Assembly: GCA_030248295.1 (NCBI GenBank)
Contig: JASANH010000944.1
Span: forward strand, 1 to 64,000
Source: Mesodorylaimus sp. YZB2_4
Lineage: Eukaryota > Nematoda > Enoplea > Dorylaimida > Dorylaimidae
Length of the DNA: 64,000 bases
Reading direction: 5' to 3'
The notes under the pieces were generated by a model, which had not been told where the DNA came from, did not search any database, and saw only the letters and a list, made by a program, of their open reading frames with translations. Shown piece by piece: positions 30,950 through 42,549 of the stretch. Position numbers and translations under genes: made by a program. Within the stretch, counting starts at the first letter, position 1. Each line of letters begins with the position of its first letter.

Positions 30950-32165
30950 AATCGACCTCGGATTATTGCAAAGTCAGGATAATTGCAACAAGTTCCCATT
31001 CCTCGATTTTTTGTCATATGTTTTTTCATGTATGTCAACCTCGGATAATTGCACCTCGAATATTTGCAACTTCGCTTAATTGCAACGCTTTTTACACCTC
31101 AAGGCGCATTTTACTGCGCGTAATTGCAATTTTTCTCTTGCAGCAGACGGTTAATAATCGTCGACCATAAATTCAGACTTCCCGCACTTTGGCCTAAGCA
31201 GTCAATGGTCTGAAATATTCTGCTTTTTATTCAAACGAGGATACAACCGAGTCCGCTTAGTATCCCCAGCCCCGGACAGGAAAAAAATATGACGATATCC
31301 GGGCTGTAACTATGTCGAAGAACACTCTAAAATCGCAAAAACCGAATTCTTTTGGGTTTTTCTCGCGAAATCATTCCATTTTCGTGTATTCCTAATCATT
31401 TGAAAGACTTTACGCTTTTTCAAACAGCTTTTGTAATTAAAGAAGATTAAATTATGCGAGTCAGCCAAATCAAAGCTAAGGCACAAGGTGCCATCAAACA
31501 AAACTTGCGCGTTTTATTGTGAAAATCCTAGTTTTGACGATTTTGCGGTTGTTTCAGTCTGCCAAGGGTGTAAATGTGACACTTTTCTGATCCTTATTCC
31601 CCTTGGCACAGAAATTTATGGGACAGTGAGCCGACTGGGCCAAATTGTGATAATAGCGAACTCAAAATACACACAAAATATAGGAAAAAATTGAGGCTTC
31701 GAGAACCTGTGACAATAGCTGGAGTGTGACATTATCCGGTGGTACTCTAAGTGGACTCGACTGAATGGGTGAAAAGAACTTTGTAATTCATCGTCGTCAA
31801 CGCAAAATTGCCAACTGTTTTTGCCGTAAGATTGGTGAGGGAGAGATTTCGGCTGTACAAAACTATGCGACTCAGAAAATGTTGTTTCCCTGATAAAAAT
31901 CTGTTTTGACAGGAAAAAAATATGACGATATCCGGGCTGTAACTAAACCGAAGTACACTCTAAAATCGCAAAACCGAACTCTTTTGCGTATTTCTCGCGA
32001 AATCATACCATTTTCAAGCATTAATAAAGATTGGTGGTGACTTATGTGCGCAAAGCATACAAAACTTTGCGTAATTGCAACTTTTTTCAAAAATATATCT
32101 GAACTTCGGCTAATTGCAACTTTTTTCTGGCGTCCCGAGCGGTTGCAATTATCCGAGGTCGACTG
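30950..32165. mobile_element. Pogo/Tigger-like non-autonomous element, 1.2 kb
   Basis: The left end has TCGACCTCGGATTATTGCAA and several TAATTGCAAC units. The right end reads TTGCAATTATCCGAGGTCGACTG followed by TA in register with the left end inverted (quoted block is the terminal 20-odd bases, positions 32143-32165). No transposase frame is present. A second TA-MITE (31244-31763) is nested inside, and part of a third copy of that MITE follows at about 31910-32030. Confidence 0.65.
31244..31763. mobile_element. 520-bp TA-type MITE nested in pogo-like element
   Basis: This is a diverged copy of the element at 764-1290. It begins CAACCGAGTCCGCTTAG, ends GTGGACTCGACTG, and keeps internal blocks such as ACACTCTAAAATCGC. 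The left flank is TA; the right flank has mutated. Confidence 0.7.
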
Positions 32166-33670
32166 TATTCTGCAGGCTGATGCTGAAAGTAACCTGACAA
32201 ACTGACGAGCCTGAATAAAACTGCATTCGTGTTGCGCGAGGTTTAATAAAAACACGTGGCGACCTAATCAGCGACCCAAATACGGGTATACAATGCCTTT
32301 ATAGCCAAACACAACATGGAAAACATGACCTGATCAAGCAGCGGAACGTTTGAAACAAAACTTAAACAATGTTTTTAAAATAGTTGAAGCAGTAGTCGTT
32401 AAATTTAAAAAGGATTTGTACGATAGCAAGAGAGAAAATAGTTAAGATGTTAAACTTTTATGGGAGAGCTTTTATGGTTATTTTTTAGCTGAAAGAATTT
32501 TTGGCAATTGTAGCTGACCTATGCCCGAAAGGTTACCAGAGGATAGCTATGTAGCTTGTATGCAGAGGCGATTTGATAAAACAAGCCAGTTTGTGTGCTG
32601 GAGCCAGTTTTACAATTAGATGAGACGTGTTTGATCGTGAGTCGTTGGACATCTACGAGTAAAATCCTCCCCCCCCCCCCCCTACATCAAAGCGATGTGG
32701 CCGTCCCAAGCTATGAATTAGCGTGCATAATAGTGAATGTGATTTGGATCCTGCAGAAGGTAAAGGTTGCTGCTTTGGTGCATGATATTCTCTGTACATA
32801 AGTAAGGACTCGTGGACCACGCCACCTTAGTCTCTCTTGGCCCCTCACAGAGGCTCAGGAAGAATCGCTCATCTTCTCTTCTATCTTGTATCAAAGTTTT
32901 CTAACTGGAGATGCTCTGGTTTTAAATACCTTCCAGGCAACTTTCCACTTACATTCAAGCTTTCATAGCATCATTTTATCTTTGCTTCTTGAAATCTTCT
33001 CGTCGCTGCTTTGATAGGAGCTTACGATTAGATAGATAATCAAGAAAGCAAGTCAGTCAGTCGTGTCGAGTGACACCCACTCACTAGGGCAGTCTTGACA
33101 TTCTCCACGGATGGCGCCTTAGCATCGTTTCGACAAACCAGGTTCTTTTAGCGGCAAACAAATATTTTCAGATCTTTGAAATGCCTAAATATCCATATCT
33201 TTCTATCAATATCTTGGACATAAAAAGATATAATATAGATATAGATATGGGTATCCAAAAAAGATATGGATATGGATATGATTTCGACGTCCATATTTCA
33301 AGTGATATCGATATCGATTATATATAGACATGGATATATCCGTATCAACAGTAGTGTAGACAAACGCAAAATGAACTGATTTTTAACATAATGACGCCAA
33401 CTTAAAATTTTCTGTCATGTGTAATTACTCTTATATTTATGCAAGGTCAGATGGGCCACACTTTTTTAAAAAGGCGGCAACCTTTGAAGTTGGCTCAATT
33501 ACATCAGCTTAATAACGAAGACATAAGTTCGATAATTACATGTTATTCATATATCTTCCTTCGATCTAGTGCGTGTGAAGAAAGTCGTTGATACAGCATA
33601 CGGGTACAGTCGACCTAGGATCCCATTCAAGTCCCTCAGCATGTCTCTTTACCCCATTTTCGATCTAATA
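32166..33670. other. Intergenic, nothing recognised
   Basis: No gene is supported. A run of C lies at 32668-32682 and a GATATGGATAT-type stretch at 33185-33350. Confidence 0.45.
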
Positions 33671-33860
33671 AGGGGAACTTCTTCGCCGTTAAGTCGAACT
33701 TTAGGAAACGAAAAATTGTAATATGTTCCAGGGTCCAAAAGAAAGCTCTGGGGCAAAATATTAGAGGCGTCTGGCCAACTGGTCAGCAGTGGTCAGTGCT
33801 TGAAGTACAGTTAAGTTTTTCAATTCTACTGGATTTTTTGGGGTTTTCAGGCAAAAACCC
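33671..33860 (+). repeat. Foldback-family repeat, left of the retrotransposon
   Basis: The core GCAAAATATTAGAGGCGTCT plus GGCCAACTGGTCAGCAGTGG recurs inverted at 37753-37886 and again on the minus strand at 58440-58625; a looser palindromic copy is at 38640-39000. It is a dispersed family whose inverted copies flank the retrotransposon. Confidence 0.7.
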
Positions 33861-33973
33861 TGCACCAGAGTGTTGAAAGCTCAGACTCGAAACTCCGATC
33901 CCAACCGGATTTGGAAAGAACTCTGCCTGTTCAAGGACTGGGGCGACTTGGGGCGTCGGGACTGCGTTGAAGA

Positions 33974-34806
33974 ATGGTCGGCTTACCTTTTGCTGTGTCG
34001 AGACCAGTTTTCTGCACGTGTCTTCTTTTTATCACGTACGTACACATGGCAACTAAGCAAGATCGACAAAACTACCATATTTTTGGATTTGCAAACGTCA
34101 ACAGTATTTTGGGAAAGATCGATGATGTTCGCGCTGAAATATTGTCTACAAATTACGACTTATTTGGAATTATCGAAACGAAAATAGATTTGTTTATTGG
34201 CAACGAGGAATTATCTCTTGGTAACTATTGCATCTTCAGACGAGACAGAAAGCGTGGTGGCGGGGGATTATTGTTATACTCAAAGTCTAACATTCCTGTG
34301 GTTCTTCTGGAACACCACTCTCGCTATGGTATCGAGAAAGGAGATCTAGAAACGCTGGCCGTTAAATTTGGACATGGCAATTCGTATGGAATTGTTCTGC
34401 TGGTCTATATACCCCATCGGAGCGCCGAGGCTGTCAATGCATCAACGAGATATATTCAAACCGCTTTTAAGAATAACCTCCATCGACTAGTCATTTTGGG
34501 AGATCTGAACGCGGACCTTCGTACTGCTTCCACAGCACGCCAAGCATTACTACAGCTAATTGCATCGATTGATGGGATCCAAACGGTAATATCACCTACG
34601 CGCGGAACTTCGCTTTGGGACGTCTGTGTGCTTGGCGATCCGCATCGTCATATCGCTAAAACCGTACTCCCTCCAATTTCTACGTCTGATCACTGCTCCG
34701 TATTGGTGCAAATCCGTCGATTCTGTCATACACCAAGGAAAACCCCCACAAAATCTGGTGTTTACGGCGCGTAGATTGGCAAACCGTCAACACCCAACTA
34801 TCGAGT
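33974..34806 (+). pseudogene. Retrotransposon endonuclease domain
   Basis: The EEP-type endonuclease motifs appear in order: N-VNSILGK near the start, DLFGIIETK (the catalytic Glu region), RGGGGLLLYSK, VILGDLNAD, and TSDHCSV with the catalytic SDH. The frame is lost near 34755 and continues in another phase (WCLRRVDWQ...) to the insertion point of the foldback element. Confidence 0.85.
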
Positions 34807-34814
34807 ACCACTTG

Positions 34815-35553
34815 CATGGATACACTATATGCGCCGAAGGCGCTGGATCGACTGCTTAGACACACCACGGCGCTGAAAACGGATGTCACGAATGCTATTA
34901 CCCATTTGTGGCGCGAATATACAAGATATCAAAAAACAAACAACGGCATTGAGGAGGAAATAGGATGAGTTGGGCCGTTGAAAACGGGGACCTCGAGTTG
35001 CTAAATTTAAAAAAATTTTAAATTTGCCGCTCTGCAAGTACAGAGGGCACTTACGTCAGCAAATTAATGTCTGCAGGACGCGGTAGGCAGAGAGAGAATG
35101 ATCGAAAAAGAAGAAAAAAGGCTCTGGCTGGTTGTCCTCGTCGTCTTTTAGTTAGTCTATAGTAGTGTCAGACTCTCTGGTGCCTGATTTTATTTTATTT
35201 TGTGCAGCTGTTCATGGGTTTTCTTCCGGCCAATGGCCAATGGATCGATCCAATCGAATCGATCAATCCATTCTATTCTTGCGGCCACGGCCGCACAGTC
35301 CCACAGTATGCTCCCTACCTGCATGGCCTAAATTTTAGCGGCAAATTTAAAATTTTTCTCAATTCAACAACTCGAGGTCCCCGTTTTCAACGGCCCAACT
35401 CATCCTATTTCCTCCTCAATGCCGTTGTCCGTTTTTTGATATCTTGTATATTCGCGCCACAAATGGGTAATAGCATTCGTGACATCCGTTTTCAGCGCCG
35501 TGGTGTGTCTAAGCAGTCGATCCAGCGCCTTCGGCGCATATAGTGTATCCATG
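34815..35553. mobile_element. 739-bp foldback element with P-element-like ends
   Basis: The terminal inverted repeats are about 217 bp (34815-35031 and 35337-35553), beginning CATGGATACACTATATGCGC. They are nearly identical. The flanking 8-bp direct repeats ACCACTTG (34807-34814 and 35554-35561) are a target-site duplication inside the retrotransposon. Removing the insert and one duplication restores reading phase across the site. A CATG start with an 8-bp duplication is characteristic of P elements; there is no transposase in the 305-bp centre, so it is non-autonomous. hAT is the alternative. Confidence 0.88.
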
Positions 35554-37584
35554 ACCACTTGCCTCAGCACAGTGCTAGACGCCAATTCAGCGGACGCTGC
35601 TTGCGATGCCTTCATGGGCCACGTCACATCGACTATTATGAACATCATACCTTGCCGTACCACGTCAGGGAATGCCCAGCACCTGTGGCTAACGCGGGAA
35701 ATTTTGCACCTAATTAAAGAGAGAAATTATGCCTACCGGAAGTGGAAGAGAACAGAAAATGACGCTGACTATTTTTGGTTCTGTAGACTACGACGTCAAG
35801 TAAAAAAAAACACACGAAAAGCAAAGCGACAAAGTGTAGAAGCTACTCTTGCATGCGCGAAATCTCCAAAAGAATTTTGGGCCGCCTTTCGTCGCTTTGA
35901 ACCTCAAAATCGATCCATACCTCCATTGACTGACCAGTTCGAAGTCATCCACTATGCAACGGCACAAAAAGCGGAGTTACTTCGAGAGTCATTCGAGTCA
36001 AATTTCAATGATCTGCCGTCGACTTTTTACCATTGTCCTCCACCTGATCCTGATGACTACTTTGATTATTCAGTCACACCGTTTTTTGTCAAGAAGCAAT
36101 TGTTAGCACTAAAAGCCGGGGCACCGGGAATAGACAGTCTTACTGCACCTATTTTGCGCAATATTGCCGACACCATCTGCCCTGCGCTACTTTGATCAAT
36201 CGTTCACTTCATGAAGAGTCCTATCCATCTGCTTAGAAACTAGCAAAAGTGATCGCAATACCAAAACAAGGTGACCGAAACCAAGCGAAGAATTACCGAC
36301 CGATTTCCTTGTTACCTGTTCTCTCAAAAATTATGGAACGACATGTTTTGCGGCTCCTCCAACCACAGTTGAAATTATCGGATCTGCAGTTTGGATTTCG
36401 TCCACGTTACTCGACAACAACAGCTGTTATCAACCTGACGCAAACCACCCATGATTGGTTAAATGGTAAGACATATCGCATAGTTGGAGGGGTGTTTTTT
36501 GACTTACGACGAGCCTTCGACAAAGTTCTACATCATCGTTTACTTCAAATTTTGGAATCATATCACAAAATCCCTGTGAAACTTTTGCGATGGCTTAAAT
36601 CGTACTTGAGTGACAGGCAGCAATTTATTTCAATCGATGATTACGCTTCATCCATCTCTCCTGTAAAATCAGGGGTGCCCCAGGGAACCGTACTAGCTCC
36701 TTTATTATTCACAGCAAAGATTGACCCGCTTTTATCTGCTTTTATAAACGTTTCCCGGATTGCCTGCTTCAAGCTTTCGCTGACGATCTGGCCTTACTGG
36801 TACCGTCAACGTCAACCGCTGATATTTCCGACCGATTGCAAGCCGCCGTCGCATTTGTTGTAGCTGGAATTAAAGATTTAGGCCTCGAATTGAATCCTGA
36901 AAAAACCCAGGGTATTTTTTTCCGACTAGGGCGACTGGCTCCAACGACTCCACGAGTAACTGTTGATGGGCATAATTTGGTATTTATGGAATCGGTGAAG
37001 TATTTGGGCATTATTGTGTCATCAGATTTAAATTTATGGAACAGTGTCACATCGTATCAACTGAAGCCAGGAGAATGATTGGTGCTTTTAGACGTCGATT
37101 TGGAAAGCATGCCAGCTCGACCTTACGAACGATCTATACTCAATGTATTTTACCAGTTCTCGATTATGGATGCTGTGCCCGGGCCCCAACTCAAAGCGGC
37201 CTAATCGATGACTTAGAAAAATCCCAGAAACTGGCTGTCCGGTCAATAATGAACAATTGGACTGTGGATTACAAGGAAGCGTTAAAGGCCACGAATCTGA
37301 TTCCATTGCAACAACGCCGAGATAAGTTGAAGCTTGTTCAGTTTTACAAGTATTATCATGGACTGGCATTTTACCAAAATCGAGTGTTCATTCATATTCA
37401 AGATCGACAACGGGCAAGCAGCCGACATGTCCAAAGTCACCATCTTATTTTGCCACTGCCTCGGACAGAAACTTTCAAGCAGAGTTTTTTATACTCCGCA
37501 ATAGCCCAGTGGAACCGAATAAATGAAGATATTGCACTCGGTCCCTTTGAAAAGTTTAAAGCGAGTCTTTTTATCAGAGATTGA
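35554..37584 (+). pseudogene. Retrotransposon reverse transcriptase and C-terminal domain
   Basis: RT motifs: KNYRPISLLPVLSKIMERHV, FDLRRAFDKVLHHRLL (first catalytic Asp region), SGVPQGTVLAPLLF, and FADD at about 36776-36787 in a shifted frame, then FMESVKYLGIIVSSDL. The C-terminal part (37036-37584) has YTQCILPVLDYG and ends near FKASLFIRD. Frameshifts separate these blocks, and a stop lies near 36195. Confidence 0.88.
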
Positions 37585-37706
37585 TTAACTCACGCTTTTC
37601 ATGCCTTTCTCTTCACGCCTCTGTACTGTATGTTCAATGTATAATCCTAGTGTGCAGTGTGTAGTGTGCGGTGCCCTTGGAGTGCGCTTTAAAGTGCTTG
37701 GCTACC

Positions 37707-37742
37707 GAAAATATAGCAATATAGCAATAATATAGCAATATA
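37707..37742 (+). repeat. ATAGCAAT-type 3' tail of the retrotransposon
   Basis: Three to four units of ATATAGCAAT directly end the element and adjoin the inverted foldback-family repeat. Short tandem 3' tails are typical of CR1-like elements. Confidence 0.7.
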
Positions 37743-37752
37743 GGACTTTGGA

Positions 37753-37886
37753 CGCTGACCACTTCTGACCAGCTAGCCAGACGCCTCTAATATTTTGCAC
37801 AGAGCTTTTATTTGCACCTATGAACGTATTACAATTTTTCGTTTTCCAAAGTTTGACTTAACGGCTGGCGATGTTCCCTTGTAAGT
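37753..37886 (-). repeat. Foldback-family repeat, right of the retrotransposon (inverted)
   Basis: This is the reverse complement of 33671-33808: AGACGCCTCTAATATTTTGC and TTGACTTAACGGCTGGCGAT match the left copy read on the other strand. Confidence 0.7.
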
Positions 37887-38639
37887 TTTACGTATATATT
37901 TCTACCTCGGGCAGTTGGAACTCCAGTTTTGTATGGAAAGTCGAGATCCACTCCAGGGTGCCCTGGTGTGAAGGTGCTCTTAGTGGAGACGCACAGATGG
38001 AGCGCGCTATGAGATTGTGATGAGGTTATTCCTAGTGCTGAGTAGCGTTGTTATAGTTGACTGAAAAACTGGATCTATCAGTTAACTGAATCTTTTTAAT
38101 TCAGTAAACTATAACTAAAACTGAAACTGAATCTCCTCGCCAAAACTGAATTTAACTGTTACTGAATCTTTTAAGAACCAGTTAAATTCAGTTTTCGAGT
38201 CACTACGCTTTCGAGAATTTGTAATCTGTTTGCGGATGTTCGTGCAGATATCAAAGAGAAACGGAGCGCAGCTAGACGAGTGAATCATCTTAGTCGCGAG
38301 TAGGAGGTGTACTTTGTTATCCTTAAAACGCTGGTTATATTATAAAAATAGATCCATTCGAACTTTGGTCCAAATGTAGAGAAAAGTTGCAAAATCTTCA
38401 CCAATATTGTAGGACTTTATCATTCCCTGCAGGCTAGCGCCGAGTGAAAGAGTTATGAGCTAGGCGAGGTCCAAGTTGAAAAGCAGTCGTCATAGTTAAA
38501 GTAAAATAAAAATACCTTTAGTATATGAAAAAGGGTTTCTTTAATGTCAATCATTTTATTACAAGCATTTTAAAGTCACATCTTCTTGATCTTAGAAAGC
38601 TTTGCCAACCATTAAGTTGAACTTGACATGCTTATTCGA
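37887..38639. other. Intergenic with CTGAAACTGAATCT-type repeats
   Basis: No gene. Stretch 38040-38190 consists of repeated and inverted ACTGAATCT / AGTTAACTGAA motifs; a related stretch is at 39255-39390. These look like parts of a small palindromic element. Confidence 0.5.
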
Positions 38640-39000
38640 TAATTCCGAAGTTCCTGGTGTGAAAGAAAGCTCTACTGGGAATATTTAACCCTTATGGCCA
38701 GCTGGTCAGCAACGGTCAGCTCCTAAAATATTGCGGGCTTCTTAAATTCGTGTCTTGCGAGGCGACAGATAGTTAAGAAACACTCGCAGGGCTCTTCTGA
38801 ACCCGCTGTTCAGGTCAAGGGATTTAGCTCCGTCTTCCAGGCTTCTGGTTTTGAATTTTTTTGCAAAAAAGACCCGACGAAGCGAGAATGTTTCGAAAAA
38901 TTTGCAGGACTTCGGCCGCTGACCTCTGCTGAGTAGTTGGCCTGACGAGCTAAATATTTTGCGCGGAGGTTTCTTTCGGACCAAAAGAAATCACAATGAT
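38640..39000. repeat. Diverged palindromic copy of the foldback family
   Basis: The left half has GTGTGAAAGAAAGCTCTACT and GGCCAGCTGGTCAGCAACGG. The right half carries the inverted equivalents (CTGACCTCTGCTGAGTAGTT, AATATTTTGCGCGGAGG). It is a compact inverted pair of the family also seen at 33.7, 37.8 and 58.5 kb. Confidence 0.55.
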
Positions 39001-41770
39001 GATCTATGGCAAGTTCGAATTAGAACGGTCACAAGGTTCAGATACTTGATGTTTGCGGATTTGTTGGTGGGTGGACTGTTCAGACATGGTCGTGCATCGC
39101 TGTGCTCGTGAAGGACCCTCTGGTGCTGACTTTGGTCTTTACTGCGCCTTGTGAGCTGTTTAAAGTCTTAAATGCGGAAGAGTAGTTATTTGAATGAAGA
39201 AAAGTGGAGATTGTTCTCGTCAAGTGTTCACATCTAGATTGCGAAATGCTTTTTAAGGAAAAACTGAATCATTCACTTAAATTAAGTTAATTGAATCTTT
39301 TGAGTTCCAGTTAACTGAAACTGAAACTTAATCTATTCGGAGATTCAGTTAACTTAACTGAAACTAAAACTGAATCTTTTTCCAAAACTGTATTAACGCT
39401 AATTTTGAAGGATTGGAGAGCTCGTATGCTATAGTCCGAGTTTCTTATGGTATATTTTTTTCACAGACGAATTTTAGGTTTGCATCGTATGTTTCAACGC
39501 AATCAAGGGAGGACACTTCTACATTCGCGGCATGCCTGCGCTGTTTCCTAGCTGTTTTATGCGTTGCCGCAATAACCGCAATTTTCATCTTTTATGGGGT
39601 CTAGCTTCAATCAACGGGCGATTGATATGAGAAGAAGGAAACTTGGCAAATCGGGATTAATAAGCTAAAGTTGCCCTGGCGATGATGATATTATCACGAT
39701 GGCATGGCTAAGGCTGGAAAACATAACTATTTGACCATCTCTTTTTCTTGAAAGGTTTTTATTAAGGAGTTCGCTAGAATTCCACAATATGATTCTCTAA
39801 GTCAATTGATCATTTAGGATCCAAAACCAAATTTAACCAATGTGGCAGAAAGATAGCTAATTGAATGGGGAAGCGCGGGTTTGTGGACGCGCTTGTAATG
39901 AACATACATATGTGATTCACACACGTCATGAGGCCGTTGGGATTTCAGAAGTTTAAAATTTTTTAAAGTTTGTGGATTGTTTCACTGAATATCATGGGAA
40001 GAAGCGTCGTGCTGTGAGGTTGAACTGGCTTTTTCGGTCATCTTCATGCGGATGAAATCATTCTAGCTGGCCAAAAATTGTGCGTTAAAAACACCCCCGC
40101 GACACAGCTTTTTGCATTTACCGCTGCACCACCGACGATGAGTGTACCAAAAGACTTGACGCATACAACGCATACAATAAGCATTATAAAGGTTTGAAAC
40201 CAGAAAAGCTTTGGAGCTAGTTAAACTAAGTGATAAGAGTGTCAGCTGGGCCAGGTGTGGAAGGAATGACACAAAAAGGTTCATGTGTGAACTGCTGCTT
40301 AAAACTTGAAGCTTTTCTTACTCCTTGGACGGCAGTAATTATTCTCTAAAGTCATATTCCCACCACTGGGGCTGGGGGCCACTTGAAACCTCGTCTGTGT
40401 TTATCATAGCCCAACATACTTTTGTTGCTGCAAGCAATATTAGGGTGGTTTAAGTGGAGGTTTGATTTGATTGGTAGTGCGTTTTGGGGACGTCCGTGAG
40501 GTTTGGCACTCGTATTATACTCTAGGAGCTTCCTGCGTTAGACTTTACTGTTATCATGATTTGACAAGTTTCAAGTGAAATATTTCCGATACAAGTAAAA
40601 TATTTTAAGAGGGCTGGGAAAAAGGGTTTCTGTCAGACTGAACAGCAGAACGGCATCCGCATGAAGGGTTTTGACGAAAAAAATGGTGACAGAATGGCAC
40701 CTAATTATCTACCTTCATAATGGACGACTCCTGCTGCAACTGAGGCGTGACAACTGAAGTGACAGGCTCATGGACATATTTGTGGCAGAGCCTTTTTATC
40801 GAACGCGCGACATAGATTTGACGGGTTCCTGAAACTAGGTTTTCCTGCACGAGGCCTGTGACGATGCAGAACCACTGCCCGTGATTCATATTCCTGACTT
40901 TTGGCATCACCCAGTGACCAGTCTACAACAAGTATGCTACTTCATGATGAGAAAATCAAGTTTTCAGTAACCAATCAACCATACACAATCAAATGACACA
41001 GGCGAGAGCGACGAAACACGCACGCAGGCAAGCGCGGTGGGCGTGTCTAAGGGATTATAGTCCAGATTCTTATTTAAAATTTTGATAAAATGATCATTGC
41101 TGGACTGAGCAAGACCTGTCACTCTCTCATGCTGTATATTATGTACACGACATGTCGACACTGCTGTCATCATAATTATGGGAAACGGCACCATGGTAAC
41201 TCCATCTTCCTAATAGCCATGGCCCTGACCCTGGTTCACCTCGCTCGTAGTTCCTGTAGTGTCGAACAGCAGGGAACCAGAACGTGCGTGACGACTTTTC
41301 ATCGATCGATATTGTATGAAAAGAAGTCACGGTCAGAGGGTTCGTCAACTCGTTTAAGTGCCTTTCGTAGAGCTCAAAGACTCCTTCCGTATTCCGCTCG
41401 GCCTGCGAGTCCTTTTCCCTGCGACCCTTTTTCTGTCCGCCTGCTCGTATATTTATCCTTGACCCCAAATGTAAAACTTGAATAGCAATATTCCAGTAGC
41501 AACGTCAAAATCACGTGTTACACGATTTGGCATTAAAAACAGCTGCGAATCAGGTACTGTACTCATGAGCTTATTTTGAAAGCGCTATTCTGTTCCTTTC
41601 CTAGAAATCTGTGCTTTCCCTCATCTCTGATTATGATAGCAATATTGTAAGCTGCAGTGTACTCACCCACTTACCCTTTCTAGAAAACTAAAGACCAGAT
41701 TTTTGAGAAATCTGTGAATCAATAGTGAAAACGTTACTCTGCTGAAACAGCTGTTTTCTGCAAATTACAG
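39001..41770. other. Intergenic, nothing firmly recognised
   Basis: About 2.8 kb. A frame ending at 39604 finishes with a hydrophobic helix (CFLAVLCVAAITAIFIFYGV) but lacks support. Repeated CTGAATCT motifs lie at 39255-39390. No other candidate. Confidence 0.4.
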
Positions 41771-41830
41771 GATTCCTGTGGTGAAACTGGTCCCACTCAG
41801 ACAGTCGATGAATTTCCGCTTCAGATCGCA

Positions 41831-42549
41831 ATGGATGGCAACTCTGACGAAGCTCCTCTGTCATATCCACAATGTGATTTACATAACCACTCCAGAGACG
41901 ATGCAGTTAAAGCGGTGGAAATGTTTTTAGCAAAATACAAAAATGGTATGCTCAATTTTATTAGTGCTTGTTTCCAAGATTTTGTAATTTCAGCCGCTGC
42001 GGAGCACCCTTATTTGATCATAATTACTGGCCAGGGTCTTCACTCATTGGACGTACCAATAATCAAGCCTCTTATTAAGAGATACCTCCACAGCTTAGGC
42101 TACACATATCGCGAGGTAGGAGACTTCCATCAGTGTGTGTGAGCTATGTAAGAGAAAGCAATAAAAGCCCCTTACAGGATCCTCAAAATGCTGGGCGTTT
42201 AATCGTTCGAAATATTTCGGATGCGCACAGCAAGCTTACATGTGGAAGAGATTTTACAGTGTCAGAAGAAAACTATGGCGCAGAATTTCCTGCCTTGGAA
42301 TCTGATAATTTTACTGCGCAAAATTCGTTTCGTGGATGGCCGTCGTTAAGGCAGCAAAATGTCATGTTTCAACGTCAGTCGAACTACTCGGACGCCTTAA
42401 GAAGGAGAAGAACACAAGAAACTCCTGTAAATGCAAACAGAAACCCCAGGACAGGGGAAGAATCAAATAATCTTTCGCTTAGTTTACTAGTTCTTATATG
42501 TCTTTTAATATTTATTATTATTGGGCTCAAAATCAGTGGGCGACTTTAA
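41831..42549 (+). CDS. Smr-domain protein with C-terminal membrane anchor
   Basis: The exons 41831-41945, 41994-42115 and 42178-42549 join in frame to 202 codons. The introns are 48 and 62 nt with GT...TTTCAG and GT...TTACAG. Residues 13-82 form a small MutS-related (Smr) domain: CDLHNHSRDDAVKAVEMFL gives the LDxH-type motif, IIITGQGLHS (49-57) the [TH]GxG motif, and after the second junction REDPQNAGRLIV matches the NxGxxxV end. Known Smr domains bind or cleave RNA or DNA; N4BP2- and Cue2/NONU-1-type proteins are the eukaryotic examples. Residues 83-170 are polar. Residues 174-196 (LSLSLLVLICLLIFIIIGLK) form one transmembrane helix followed by ISGRL, a tail-anchor layout with the Smr domain in the cytosol. 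The frame stays open upstream to an acceptor at 41770, so a longer N-terminus with another exon is possible. Confidence 0.78.

Larger units (their letters stand above)
33861..37742 (+). mobile_element. Non-LTR retrotransposon (CR1/L2/Jockey group), inactive
   Basis: Order along the plus strand: apurinic/apyrimidinic-type endonuclease, reverse transcriptase, and a C-terminal domain. A 3' end with TATAGCAAT-type short tandem repeats (37707-37742) matches the simple 3' tails of CR1-like elements. The frame is broken by several frameshifts (near 34755, 36200, 36770 and 37070) and by the 739-bp insertion at 34815-35553, so the copy is dead. The exact 5' end is not visible. Confidence 0.85.

Noticed and set aside
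34825-35037. 70-codon minus-strand frame repeated at 35202-35543 on the plus strand
   Set aside because: Both are the inverted arms of the 739-bp foldback element; the frame is not shared with any known transposase and is best seen as a by-product of the palindrome.
39413-39604. Short plus-strand frame ending in a hydrophobic helix, preceded by a TTTTTTTCACAG acceptor-like sequence
   Set aside because: Could be a terminal exon of a membrane protein, but there is no upstream exon, no homology and no second signal; a hydrophobic run in AT-rich DNA arises easily by chance.
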